Below the pieces are notes generated by a model, which saw nothing but the letters and a program-made list of their open reading frames with translations, ran no database searches and had not been told where the DNA came from. A DNA stretch of 64,000 nt from Croceibacterium_A sp044506565 (lineage in GTDB: Bacteria; Pseudomonadota; Alphaproteobacteria; Sphingomonadales; Sphingomonadaceae). The position numbers were made by a program, and so were the translations under genes. Positions 26,484 through 34,337 of this stretch are shown in pieces. Location: assembly GCA_044506565.1 (NCBI GenBank), contig JBIQKN010000003.1, forward strand, positions 16,739 to 80,738, read 5' to 3'. Each line of letters opens with the position of its first letter. Within the stretch, counting starts at the first letter, position 1.

Positions 26484-27262
26484 CAGACCTGGCGCTCCAC
26501 CTGGAGCTTCTTGATCTCGGCAATCGCCTTCGCGGGGTTCAGTCCCTTGGGGCAGACGTTGGCGCAGTTCATGATGGTGTGGCAGCGGTACAGCCGGAAC
26601 GGGTCCTCCAGCTGGTCGAGCCGTTCGCCGGTCATCTCGTCGCGGCTGTCGGCCAGCCAGCGGTAGGCCTGGAGCAGGATCGCCGGGCCGAGGAACTTGT
26701 CCGAATTCCACCAATAGCTCGGGCACGCGGTCGAGCAGCACGCACAGAGGATGCACTCGTAGAGACCGTCGAGCTTTTCGCGCTGCTCGGGGCTTTGCAG
26801 ACGCTCTTTGCTGGGCGTCGTAGTCACGGTCTGCAGCCACGGCCGGATCGAGGCGTACTGCGCGTAGAAGTGGGAGAAGTCCGGGACCAGGTCCTTGATC
26901 ACTTCCATGTGGGGCAGCGGCGTGATGCGAATTTCGCCCGACAGATCCTCGATCGCGGTGGTGCAGGCGAGGCCGTTGCGGCCGTTCATGTTCATCGAGC
27001 AGGAGCCGCAGATGCCTTCGCGGCACGAGCGGCGGAAGGTCAGCGTCGGGTCGATCTCGTTCTTGATCTTGATCAGCGCGTCGAGGACCATCGGCCCGCA
27101 ATCGTCGAGATCGATCTCGAAATGGTCGTAGCGAGGGTTCTCGCCGCTTTCGGGGTCCCAGCGGTAGATCCTGAATTTCTGTACGCGCGTGGCCCCGGCG
27201 GCCTTGTGTTCACGGCCCTGGGGGTTGATCCGGCTGTTCTTTGGCAGGGTGAAGGTGGCCAT
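26483..27262 (-). CDS. sdhB: succinate dehydrogenase iron-sulfur subunit
   Basis: 259 residues from MATFTLPKNS; the open frame extends upstream but the conserved start is at 27262. The [2Fe-2S] ligands are in SCREGICGSCSMNMNG, the [4Fe-4S] and [3Fe-4S] clusters in CILCACCSTACPSYWW and CHTIMNCANVCPKGLNP. It carries electrons from the flavoprotein subunit to ubiquinone in complex II of the TCA cycle and respiration, on the inner face of the membrane. No sdhA, sdhC or sdhD is adjacent: the gene upstream runs the other way, so this subunit is separated from its partners. Confidence 0.96.
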   Translation of the reverse strand: MATFTLPKNSRINPQGREHKAAGATRVQKFRIYRWDPESGENPRYDHFEIDLDDCGPMVLDALIKIKNEIDPTLTFRRSCREGICGSCSMNMNGRNGLACTTAIEDLSGEIRITPLPHMEVIKDLVPDFSHFYAQYASIRPWLQTVTTTPSKERLQSPEQREKLDGLYECILCACCSTACPSYWWNSDKFLGPAILLQAYRWLADSRDEMTGERLDQLEDPFRLYRCHTIMNCANVCPKGLNPAKAIAEIKKLQVERQV

Positions 27263-27369
27263 CTGCTGTCCTCGCTTGCGCGGACTCTCTAGCGATTCAG
27301 GGCCGCGGAGCAAGCGGGCGTTGCCGCGGCGAACCGGTTCCGGCGGCAGGCCGGTCGGGTCCTCGCGGG

Positions 27370-27394
27370 GAACGGGCCTGTGGCCGGGGGGTTC
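27370..27394 (+). promoter_or_regulatory. possible EcfG-type general-stress promoter
   Basis: GGAAC (27370-27374) and GGTT (27391-27394) are 16 bases apart and lie about 30-55 bases before the start of the SRPBCC gene. The alphaproteobacterial general-stress sigma factor EcfG recognises GGAAC with a CGTT-like element 16-17 bases downstream; one base of the -10 differs here. A stress role would suit the downstream genes. Confidence 0.4.
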
Positions 27395-27425
27395 GCCTAA
27401 CGACACCCGTACCCGAGGACCCCCG

Positions 27426-28013
27426 ATGCAACAGGAACAGTTGAGCGAAACGGTCGAGCGCGACGACGCGCCGATCACCGCCGCCAAGGACATTCATCCC
27501 GACCGCACTCTCGTGGCGGAGAGCGTCACGATCAATCGTCCGGCGCAGGAACTCTACGACTTCTGGCGCAATCCGGCGAACCTGCTCCAGGTGCTCGAAA
27601 ACCTGGTTTCGATCGAGGTGCTCGACACGCATCGTTCGCTGTGGACCGTGAAGGCGCCGGGCGGAAACGAAGTAAGCTGGGAATCGGTCGTCACCAAGGA
27701 AGAGACCGGGCGCGAGATCTACTGGCAGTCGGCCGAGGGTGCGGACGTCGCGAACAGCGGGCGGATCACATTCACCGATGCAGGAGATCGCGGGACCGTC
27801 GTGCGCGCCGTCATCGCCTACAGTCCGCCGGGCGGGACCATCGGCCGGACCATCGCCAAGCTGCTCCAGCGCGAACCTCGCCTGCAGACGCGGCGCGATC
27901 TGCACCGCTTCAAGCAACTGATGGAAGCCGGCGAGATCGCCACAAGCGCGCGCAACCGCCGCCAGCGCGACGAGCGCAACGAGGACCAGACCCAGGCGGA
28001 GAAGCGGGCATGA
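27426..28013 (+). CDS. SRPBCC family (cyclase/dehydrase-like) protein
   Basis: 195 residues, starting at ATG after a CCGAGGACCCCCG leader. The central region (VAESVTINRPAQELYDFWRNPANLLQVLENLVSIEVLD, then WESVVTKEETGREIYWQSAEGADVANSGRITFTDAG) has the START/SRPBCC ligand-binding fold pattern of COG5637-type proteins. The C-terminus is highly charged (ARNRRQRDERNEDQTQAEKRA). No signal peptide is seen. It overlaps the alcohol dehydrogenase gene by four bases (ATGA). The pair is often found among stress-inducible genes, but the ligand is unknown. Confidence 0.82.
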   Translation: MQQEQLSETVERDDAPITAAKDIHPDRTLVAESVTINRPAQELYDFWRNPANLLQVLENLVSIEVLDTHRSLWTVKAPGGNEVSWESVVTKEETGREIYWQSAEGADVANSGRITFTDAGDRGTVVRAVIAYSPPGGTIGRTIAKLLQREPRLQTRRDLHRFKQLMEAGEIATSARNRRQRDERNEDQTQAEKRA

Positions 28014-29203
28014 AAGCGATCACCTGGCACGGCAAGCACGACGTCCGCTGCGAAACGGTCGACGAGCCCGAGATTCTCAACCCGAGGGATGCAATTGTCC
28101 GCATCACTTCGACGGCCATCTGCGGCTCCGACCTGCACCTGTACGACGGCTACATCCCCTCGATGAAGCCCGGCGACGTGCTCGGCCACGAGTTCATGGG
28201 AGAGGTGGTCGAGGCGGGTTCCGCGAGCACGCTGCGACCCGGGCAGCGGGTGGTGGTCCCGTTCACGATCTCGTGCGGACGGTGCTATCACTGCAGCAAG
28301 CAGCAGTACTCGGGTTGCGAGAACGGCAACCCTGCCGACAAGCAGGACATGGGCCGCGAGCTCTACGGTCAGCCGATGGCCGGGCTGTTCGGATACAGCC
28401 ACCTGACCGGCGGCTATTCGGGCGGGCAGGCCGAATACGTGCGGGTGCCGTTCTCGGACTTCGGCCCGCTGGTCATCCCCGACGACAGCATCGACGACGA
28501 CAAGGTGCTGTTCCTGACAGACATCCTGCCGACCGGATGGATGGCGGCGGAGAACGCCGGGATCGAGCCGGGAGACACGGTGGCGGTGTGGGGCTGTGGT
28601 CCGGTTGGCCTGTTCGCCGTTCAATCGGCGTTTCTGATGGGCGCGGAGCGGGTCATCGCGATCGATCACTTTCACCATCGGCTCGAGCTGGCCCGTCGGT
28701 TCGGTGCCGAGACGATCGATTTCGAGCAGAGCAAGGTCTACGAGGCGCTGCAGGACATGACAGGCGGGATCGGTCCCGACGCGTCGATCGATTGTGTCGG
28801 GCTGGAGGCCCACGGTGCCTTCGCCGACAACATCTGGGACCAGATTAAGGTCTCGACGTTCCTGGGCACCGACCGCGGCCACGTGATCCGGCAGGTGATC
28901 CTCGCCACGCGAAAGGGCGGGCGGATTTCGATGCCCGGGGTCTACGGCGGCGTCCTCGACAAGTTTCCGCTCGGCGCGCTGATGCAGAAGGGCCTGACGC
29001 TCAGGACCGGCCAGACCCACGTGCAACGCTACCTGCGGCCCCTCTATTCGGCGATCGCCGAGGGCAAGATCGATTCGACCTTCCTCATCAGCCATCGCCT
29101 GCCGCTCGACCAAGGGCCCGAGGGGTACCGGAAATTCCACGACGAACAGGACACCTGCACCAAGATCGTCCTCAAGCCCGGCCTTGACGCTTTGGCGGCC
29201 TGA
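28010..29203 (+). CDS. zinc-dependent alcohol dehydrogenase
   Basis: 397 residues. The GroES-like N-terminus has the catalytic zinc residues in CGSDLHLYDG and GHEFMG, and structural zinc cysteines in CGRCYHCSKQQYSGCE. The Rossmann dinucleotide site is VWGCGPVGLFAVQSA. The pattern is that of glutathione-dependent formaldehyde dehydrogenase-like medium-chain dehydrogenases, found with an SRPBCC partner in other bacteria. It is co-translated with the preceding gene and probably detoxifies an alcohol or aldehyde. The true substrate is not readable. Confidence 0.9.
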   Translation: MKAITWHGKHDVRCETVDEPEILNPRDAIVRITSTAICGSDLHLYDGYIPSMKPGDVLGHEFMGEVVEAGSASTLRPGQRVVVPFTISCGRCYHCSKQQYSGCENGNPADKQDMGRELYGQPMAGLFGYSHLTGGYSGGQAEYVRVPFSDFGPLVIPDDSIDDDKVLFLTDILPTGWMAAENAGIEPGDTVAVWGCGPVGLFAVQSAFLMGAERVIAIDHFHHRLELARRFGAETIDFEQSKVYEALQDMTGGIGPDASIDCVGLEAHGAFADNIWDQIKVSTFLGTDRGHVIRQVILATRKGGRISMPGVYGGVLDKFPLGALMQKGLTLRTGQTHVQRYLRPLYSAIAEGKIDSTFLISHRLPLDQGPEGYRKFHDEQDTCTKIVLKPGLDALAA

Positions 29204-29234
29204 ACGGCAGCGCGAGAAAATTTCTCCCGTGGGT

Positions 29235-29261
29235 TGTCGAATATGCCACCTGCCGTTCGTC
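29235..29261 (+). promoter_or_regulatory. possible ECF42-type promoter of the DGPF/sigma pair
   Basis: TGTCGA (29235-29240) and CGTC (29258-29261) are 17 bases apart, about 50 bases before the DGPF protein start. From memory, ECF42 sigma factors recognise TGTCGA at -35 with a CGA/TC-like -10, so the pair looks like an autoregulated promoter for the genes that follow. A perfect AT-rich palindrome GAGAAA-A-TTTCTC lies just upstream at 29214-29226. Confidence 0.45.
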
Positions 29262-29310
29262 GCTGGGGTAGGGGTCGGACTGCGGCCCGACCATCGAAGG
29301 AGAATTGACG

Positions 29311-29733
29311 ATGCGAGTGCTGGTGTTCGTGAAGGCGACCGAGGACAGCGAGCAGGGCCGCATGGCGCCCCCCGAGCTGCTCGAGGCGATGGGCCGGTTC
29401 AACGAGGAGCTGGTCAACGCCGGGATCATGCTCGGCGGAGACGGGCTCAGGCCGAGCTCTGAGGGCAAGCGGGTCGCCTTCGACGGGCCCAACCGGACCG
29501 TGATCGACGGCCCTTTCGCCGAGACCCGGGAGCTGGTCGCCGGCTACTGGATCTGGGAAGTCAAGGACATGGACGAGGCCGTCGCCTGGGTTAAGCGCTG
29601 CCCGAACCCGATGTTCGGACCGAGCGAGATCGAGATCCGCCCGGTCTACGAGATGTCCGACTTCGACGAGATCATGACCCCGGAGGCCGAGGCGGTTCAC
29701 GATCGCGTGCGGCAGAAGCTCGAAGAGCGGTAA
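29311..29733 (+). CDS. DGPF-domain (YCII-related) protein
   Basis: 140 residues. An AAGGAGA site 7 bases upstream favours the ATG at 29311 over a TTG two codons earlier. It starts MRVLVFVKATEDSEQG and carries the family's signature IDGPFAETRELVAGYWIW, where DGPF gives the domain its name. These small ferredoxin-like-fold proteins sit beside ECF42-type sigma factors in many bacteria, as here (57 bases apart). Their biochemical role is not established; they may be a target or accessory of the sigma factor. Confidence 0.88.
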   Translation: MRVLVFVKATEDSEQGRMAPPELLEAMGRFNEELVNAGIMLGGDGLRPSSEGKRVAFDGPNRTVIDGPFAETRELVAGYWIWEVKDMDEAVAWVKRCPNPMFGPSEIEIRPVYEMSDFDEIMTPEAEAVHDRVRQKLEER

Positions 29734-29790
29734 CCGCGTCGTTCCGGCGCCGCGCTTGCCTCGGCCCCGGGCATCGGGGACAAGGCGCGC

Positions 29791-31059
29791 ATGGCGGCGG
29801 ACGAAGTCCGGAAAGTTGTCGAAGCCTCGTTTCGGATCGAACGGGCACGGCTCGTCGCGGGTCTCGCCCGCATGGTGCGCGACGTCGACCGGGCGGAGGA
29901 ACTCGCACAGGAAGCCCTTCTCATCGCGCTCGCCGAGTGGCCCAGGAGCGGCGTTCCCGACAAGCCGGGAGCCTGGCTCATGGCCGCCGCCAAGCGCCGA
30001 GCGATCGACGGAATGCGCCGCGAGCGCATGGTCGAGCGCAAGCATGCTGAGATCGCCCGAGAGCTGGACGAGGAGGACACGAGCGCCGAGGCGATCGAGG
30101 CGGCGATCGACGACGATCTGGGCGACGAGCTGCTCGGCCTGATCTTCACTGCCTGCCACCCGATGATTTCGCGCGAGGCCCGCGCGGCTCTGACCCTGCG
30201 GCTGATCGGCGGACTGACGACCGCCGAGATCGCGCGGGCGTTTCTGTCGAGCGAGCCGACGATCGCGCAGCGCATCGTCCGGGCCAAGAAGGCCATCGGG
30301 CGCGCAGGCCTCGCATTCGAGGTTCCCCGGGGCGCGGACCGGGTGGAGCGCCTCGCCTCGGTGCTGGAGGTGATCTACCTGATCTTCAATGAAGGCTACG
30401 CCGCCACGGCCGGCGACGACCTCGTACGGCCCGCCCTGTGCGACGAAGCCCGGCGGCTCGGACGTATCCTTGCCGGGCTGATGCCTGACGAGCCCGAGGT
30501 CCATGGCCTCGTCGCGCTGATGGAGTTCCAGGCCTCGCGACTCCCCGCGCGGGTCGGACCGGACGGGGCGCTCGTTCCGTTGCCCGAGCAGAACCGCTCG
30601 CGCTGGGACCAGTTGCTGATCCGCCGCGGGTTCGCAGCGCTTACTCGCGCCACGGCGCTCGGAGGTGCCGAAGGCCCTTATGCGCTCCAGGCCGCGCTCG
30701 CCGCCTGCCATGCACGGGCGCGCCGGGCCGAGGAGACCGACTGGCTGCAGATCGCCGGTCTTTACGACAGGCTGGGCGAGGTGTTGTCGTCCCCCGTGGT
30801 CGAACTGAACCGGGCCATTGCCCACAGCATGGCGTTCGGGCCAGAGGTCGGCCTGCGGCTGCTCGAGGTCATCGAGGGCGAGGCTCGCTTGCGCGATTAC
30901 GCGCCGCTGCGCGCGGCCAGGGGAGACTTCCTGTTCCGCGCCGGACGGCGGGAGCAGGCGAGGGCGCAGTTCGAGGAAGCGGCACGCCTGACGCGCAACG
31001 CGCGCGAGCGCGCCTTCCTGCTGGCGCGAGCGCAATCCTGCGTGGCGAAACCCGGCTAG
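29791..31059 (+). CDS. ECF42-type RNA polymerase sigma factor with C-terminal extension
   Basis: 422 residues, more than twice a minimal ECF sigma factor. Region 2 is seen in VRDVDRAEELAQEALLIALAEWP and the following KRRAIDGMRRERM, region 4 in LTLRLIGGLTTAEIARAFLSSEPTIAQRI. From about residue 190 a long helical extension (YLIFNEGYAAT, LMEFQASRLPAR, ALQAALAACHARA, PLRAARGDFLFRAGRREQAR) resembles TPR repeats and is thought to control activity in place of an anti-sigma factor. It follows the DGPF gene and shares a CTAG stop with the convergent ATP-grasp gene. Confidence 0.9.
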   Translation: MAADEVRKVVEASFRIERARLVAGLARMVRDVDRAEELAQEALLIALAEWPRSGVPDKPGAWLMAAAKRRAIDGMRRERMVERKHAEIARELDEEDTSAEAIEAAIDDDLGDELLGLIFTACHPMISREARAALTLRLIGGLTTAEIARAFLSSEPTIAQRIVRAKKAIGRAGLAFEVPRGADRVERLASVLEVIYLIFNEGYAATAGDDLVRPALCDEARRLGRILAGLMPDEPEVHGLVALMEFQASRLPARVGPDGALVPLPEQNRSRWDQLLIRRGFAALTRATALGGAEGPYALQAALAACHARARRAEETDWLQIAGLYDRLGEVLSSPVVELNRAIAHSMAFGPEVGLRLLEVIEGEARLRDYAPLRAARGDFLFRAGRREQARAQFEEAARLTRNARERAFLLARAQSCVAKPG

Positions 31060-31423
31060 ATCAGCTTCCAGCGGCGCAGCGAATCCGCGAGGATCGTTTC
31101 GATCAGCTGCGGGTGCGTCAACCCGGCGAGCTTCGCGGCACGACCGAAGACCTTTTCCGACCACAGGTTGCAGTTGAGGTTGACCTCGAGGAACGTCACC
31201 TCGCCGGTCTCCTCGTTCACCCGGAATTCGAAGCGGCCGTAGTCGAACGGGCGGTACTCTGCGAACAGCTTGGCCGTGTAGTCCGAGATCAGCGCCGAGA
31301 CCTTCTCGTCCTCGAACGGGTCGAGCGAGTACTTGGCACTGCGGTCGACCAGGTCGCGCTTCTCGTAGTAGGTTCGCAGATGGCTCGGATCGGCCTGGCG
31401 GAAGATCATCTTTGGCAGGATGA
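31056..31423 (-). CDS. ATP-grasp (D-Ala-D-Ala ligase-like) protein, C-terminal part before the assembly gap
   Basis: This is the 3' portion of a gene whose middle is lost in a run of Ns. It reads ILPKMIFRQADPSHLRTYYEK, then FDYGRFEFRVNEETGEVTFLEVNLNCNLWSEK, the metal- and ATP-binding end of the ATP-grasp fold (EVNLN), then LIETILADSLRRW. The frame fits the N-terminal part at 31524-31969 only if the true gap is not exactly 100 bases. D-alanine-D-alanine ligase is the closest named relative, but a different carboxylate-amine ligase is just as possible given the neighbours. Confidence 0.7.
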
Positions 31424-31523
31424 NNNNNNNNNNNNNNNNNNNNNNNNNNNNNNNNNNNNNNNNNNNNNNNNNNNNNNNNNNNNNNNNNNNNNNNNNNNNN
31501 NNNNNNNNNNNNNNNNNNNNNNN
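31424..31523. other. assembly gap of 100 Ns
   Basis: Exactly 100 unresolved bases inside the ATP-grasp gene. The size is a conventional placeholder, and the reading frames on each side differ by an amount that does not fit 100 bases, so the true length is unknown. Confidence 0.98.
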
Positions 31524-31969
31524 GCGGTCGGCACGCCGGCCGCCACGGCTGCGCGCTTGGCCAGCGCCTTGTCGTCGCTGAGCCCGCGCAGGATGGGGCT
31601 CGCCCCGACGAACGGCAGTCCGACGCGCGTGCACAGCAGCGGGCACAGCATCTCCGAGTTGAGAAACCCTGCGCGGTTGAGCAGCGGGAAAACGAAATCG
31701 ACCTCGGGCCGCTCGAACAGAATCTCGAACGTGTCGGCCAGCATCAGGTTAAGGCCGAGTTCCTCGAGGATCGTGCGGATTTCCACGTGGTATACCGCAT
31801 GATTGCCGTCCTCGGGATGGAGCCCGCCGCTCCACAGCGCGTGCTTGGCGATGAACAGGAAGCGCAGCCGCTCCCTTGCCTCGGCCGGGATCTCGAGAGG
31901 CGTCAAGGAGTGCAAATTCGGCGGTGACAAAGCGAGTGAACCCTTTCGTCGGGAATTTTTCGCGGCCAT
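31524..31969 (-). CDS. ATP-grasp (D-Ala-D-Ala ligase-like) protein, N-terminal part
   Basis: This is the 5' portion of the gapped gene, starting at the ATG at 31969. About 148 residues are visible: a polar start, RLRFLFIAKHALWSGGLHPEDGNHAVYHVEIRTILEELGLN, then FPLLNRAGFLNSEMLCPLLCTRVGLPFVGASPILRGLSDDKALAKRAA, the N-terminal and central domains of the ligase fold, where the lysine of SDDKALAK would bind ATP. The start is only 40 bases from the divergent PLP enzyme gene, so the two probably share a promoter region. With the C-terminal part the protein would be about 300 residues. Confidence 0.75.
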
Positions 31970-32009
31970 ATGGGGGCGTGCGCTCGCAGCAAACCCCCAA
32001 AATCCGTTT

Positions 32010-33485
32010 ATGCCCCTGACGCGCGAATTTCGGCTTCCGACCCTCGCTCGCGACGTCGAGCCCGACGAAGCCGCGCTGCGGGCCATCGCGCTGCTCGCCA
32101 GCGGCGGCGACTCGCGGATCACCCTCGATCCGGAGACGGGCCTGAACAAGTACCTTTCGGGGCCCTATCCGCGGACTACGCTCGCCTATGCCTCGTCGAC
32201 GGCGAACGACATGTCGCACGAGGCGTTCGCGCGTGTGCTCGAGCTGGCGGAGGAAGGCGGCGGGAACGAGGAGGCCAAGCTCGAGCGGCTGCGGTCGCGC
32301 CTCAGGGCAGCCTATCGGTTGCCGCATGACTGCGCCGTGGTGTTCGCGCCGTCGGGGACCGATCTCGAATACGTCGCGCTGGCGGCGGTCGCCGGGCGAT
32401 CGCCGGGAGGAATTCACAACGTCCTGCTCGGAGCGGACGAGGTGGGCAGCGGATGCATCCAGTCGGCCCACGGCCGGTTTTTCGCCGAGGTCACCGCGCG
32501 GGGCATTCCGGTGGAACCCGGCCAGTGCCTTGCCGGGCTCGAGCTGGTCAGCCTGGCCGACGTCCCGGTCCGCTGCGCCAACGGCATCGCGCGGACGAGC
32601 AAGGACGTCGCGGCCGACATCGAGACCGAGCTGGCGCTCGCCCGCGGCATGTCGCGGCATGCGCTGGTCCATGCGGTCCACGGGTCGAAGACGGGACTGG
32701 TCCTGCCCGAGCTCGAGGAGATCGATCGTCTCCGGCATGAATGGGGCGAGGCGGCGACGTTCGTCATCGATGCCTGCCAGGCGCGCATCACCAGCGAAGC
32801 CCTGCATGCCTATCTCGACCGTAACGCGATCGTCTTCCTGACCGGGTCGAAATTCATGGGCGGCCCGCCGTTCAACGGCTTCGCGGTGGTACCGGCGGCT
32901 GTGGCCGGGCGAGCGGGCGCGCTGCCACCGGGCCTCGCGGATGTGTTCGGCCGGATCGAGTGGCCGAAAGGGTGGCCTGGCCGCGAGACCTTGCCCGAAG
33001 AAGGCAACGCCGGCCTGTGGCTTCGCTTCGAAGCCTCGGTGTTCGAGCTCGAACGGTTCCAGGCGCTGCCGATGCCGGCGATCGAGCGGGTCATCACCGC
33101 GTTCCAGGCGGCGTTGCGCGACAGTCTTGCGGCACCGCTCGGCTTCACCTTCGTGCGTCCCTCGGCCCCGGGCGAGGGCGACGAGGAAATCGAGCACCCG
33201 ATCGAGATGCGCACGCTGGCCACGCTCGACGTGAGCCGCCTTCCGGGAGCGCGCAGCTTCGAGGACGCGCAGCGCCTGCATCGCGCGCTGGCGCTCGCCG
33301 GGATACGCCTCGGCCAGCCGGCACGATGCGTACGCAACGGCGGCCCCGACTGGGGCGGCACGCTGCGCGTCGGCCTGTCCATGCCGCAGATCGTGGCCTT
33401 CGCGGAACTCGATGAGGCCGATCTCGGCAGACGCCTGTTCGGAGACATGGAGCGCATCGCCGGGGCGCTGCGCGCAGCGGTCTAG
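32010..33485 (+). CDS. fold-type-I PLP-dependent enzyme (class V aminotransferase-like)
   Basis: 491 residues from the ATG at 32010; the frame is open upstream but that part covers the divergent gene. Features of the fold are a glycine-rich FAPSGTDLEYVALAAVAG, Asp254 in FVIDACQARI and the probable PLP lysine, Lys281, in FLTGSKFMGGPPFNGF. The arrangement resembles class V aminotransferases and cysteine desulfurase/kynureninase relatives, but it is longer and I cannot name a reaction. No signal peptide is seen. It diverges from the ATP-grasp gene and overlaps the convergent nucleotidyltransferase gene by four bases (CTAG). Confidence 0.75.
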   Translation: MPLTREFRLPTLARDVEPDEAALRAIALLASGGDSRITLDPETGLNKYLSGPYPRTTLAYASSTANDMSHEAFARVLELAEEGGGNEEAKLERLRSRLRAAYRLPHDCAVVFAPSGTDLEYVALAAVAGRSPGGIHNVLLGADEVGSGCIQSAHGRFFAEVTARGIPVEPGQCLAGLELVSLADVPVRCANGIARTSKDVAADIETELALARGMSRHALVHAVHGSKTGLVLPELEEIDRLRHEWGEAATFVIDACQARITSEALHAYLDRNAIVFLTGSKFMGGPPFNGFAVVPAAVAGRAGALPPGLADVFGRIEWPKGWPGRETLPEEGNAGLWLRFEASVFELERFQALPMPAIERVITAFQAALRDSLAAPLGFTFVRPSAPGEGDEEIEHPIEMRTLATLDVSRLPGARSFEDAQRLHRALALAGIRLGQPARCVRNGGPDWGGTLRVGLSMPQIVAFAELDEADLGRRLFGDMERIAGALRAAV

Positions 33486-34282
33486 GCCCCAGCCGCGCGC
33501 CTCGCGAGGATTTCCTCGCAAACCCGGTAGGTCCGTTCGTTGTCGACATCGACCGCAAGCGCGCCGTCGGTGAATTCGATCGCCCGTACCACCAGCCCGA
33601 GACGGCTGCTCAGCCGCCTCATCGCGGCCTCGCGACTGAACGCCCCGAGCCGCAAAAGCAGGATGTTGTGCAGGCCAAACGCGGTGATCATCCGCCAGAC
33701 GCTCTTCATGAACTGGCCGCCACCGCGAAACACCTGCGCCCCGGCGTCGATCGCCTTGCGGTTGGCCAGGCCGTAGACGTTGCAGTTCGCATATTCGTCG
33801 TCGCGGAAGCGGTAGAAATTGCGCTGGCCTTCGGGATGCGCCGCCAGAACGCTGCTCTTGCGCGCCATCGCCGCGACCGCGTCCGCCCCCTCGAGAGCGG
33901 CGCGGACCTGTGCCACGGCGTCCGGCGTCAGCAGGACATTGTCCGCGGTAGTCACGAAGAACGGACCGGCGCCGCTTCCCGCCGCGGCAATGAGACTGTC
34001 TGCGAGGCGCGCCTCGCTCGGCACCAGCCGGATCGGCACACCGCTCGCGGCGAATTCGGCCAGGATCGGCCGCAAGTCGGGCTCCGCGGAGGGCTCGACC
34101 GAGATGCGAATCTCGGCGAGGTCCGGGACGGTCGTCAGCGTCTCGAGCACATGCGCGATCAGCGGTTTCCCGGCGAGCGGCACCAGGCACTTGTGCGACA
34201 CGCCGGCACGGGCCGCGAGCGGGTTGATCACCCCCTGCCGCTGCCCGGCCAGCACGACGGCGATCGTCGTCGCCTCAGACAT
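33482..34282 (-). CDS. NTP transferase domain protein (MobA/IspD-like)
   Basis: 266 residues from the ATG at 34282; an upstream start exists but the conserved start is MSEATTIAVVLAGQRQG. The nucleotide-binding opening VVLAGQRQG...HKCLVPLAGKPLIAHVLETL, FFVTTADNVLLT and the C-terminal DGALAVDVDNERTYRV are those of sugar- or alcohol-phosphate nucleotidyltransferases. It lies downstream of rne on the same strand (55 bases). Beside an ATP-grasp ligase and a PLP enzyme it could supply an activated headgroup or sugar. That is inference; the substrate is unknown. Confidence 0.8.
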   Translation of the reverse strand: MSEATTIAVVLAGQRQGVINPLAARAGVSHKCLVPLAGKPLIAHVLETLTTVPDLAEIRISVEPSAEPDLRPILAEFAASGVPIRLVPSEARLADSLIAAAGSGAGPFFVTTADNVLLTPDAVAQVRAALEGADAVAAMARKSSVLAAHPEGQRNFYRFRDDEYANCNVYGLANRKAIDAGAQVFRGGGQFMKSVWRMITAFGLHNILLLRLGAFSREAAMRRLSSRLGLVVRAIEFTDGALAVDVDNERTYRVCEEILARRAAGA

Positions 34283-34337
34283 GCTCGCCGTCCACGCGGA
34301 AGAAGCGTCGCATGCAGCGGTCGACCGGCGGTTGCCG

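Noticed and set aside
31406..31646. A frameshift in the ATP-grasp gene
   Set aside because: The frame changes only across the N gap, whose length is not real, so a true frameshift cannot be claimed.
31056..33485. Two convergent gene pairs each sharing a CTAG at their stops
   Set aside because: CTAG is its own reverse complement and provides stop codons on both strands, so repeated use is expected in a compact genome and needs no special explanation.
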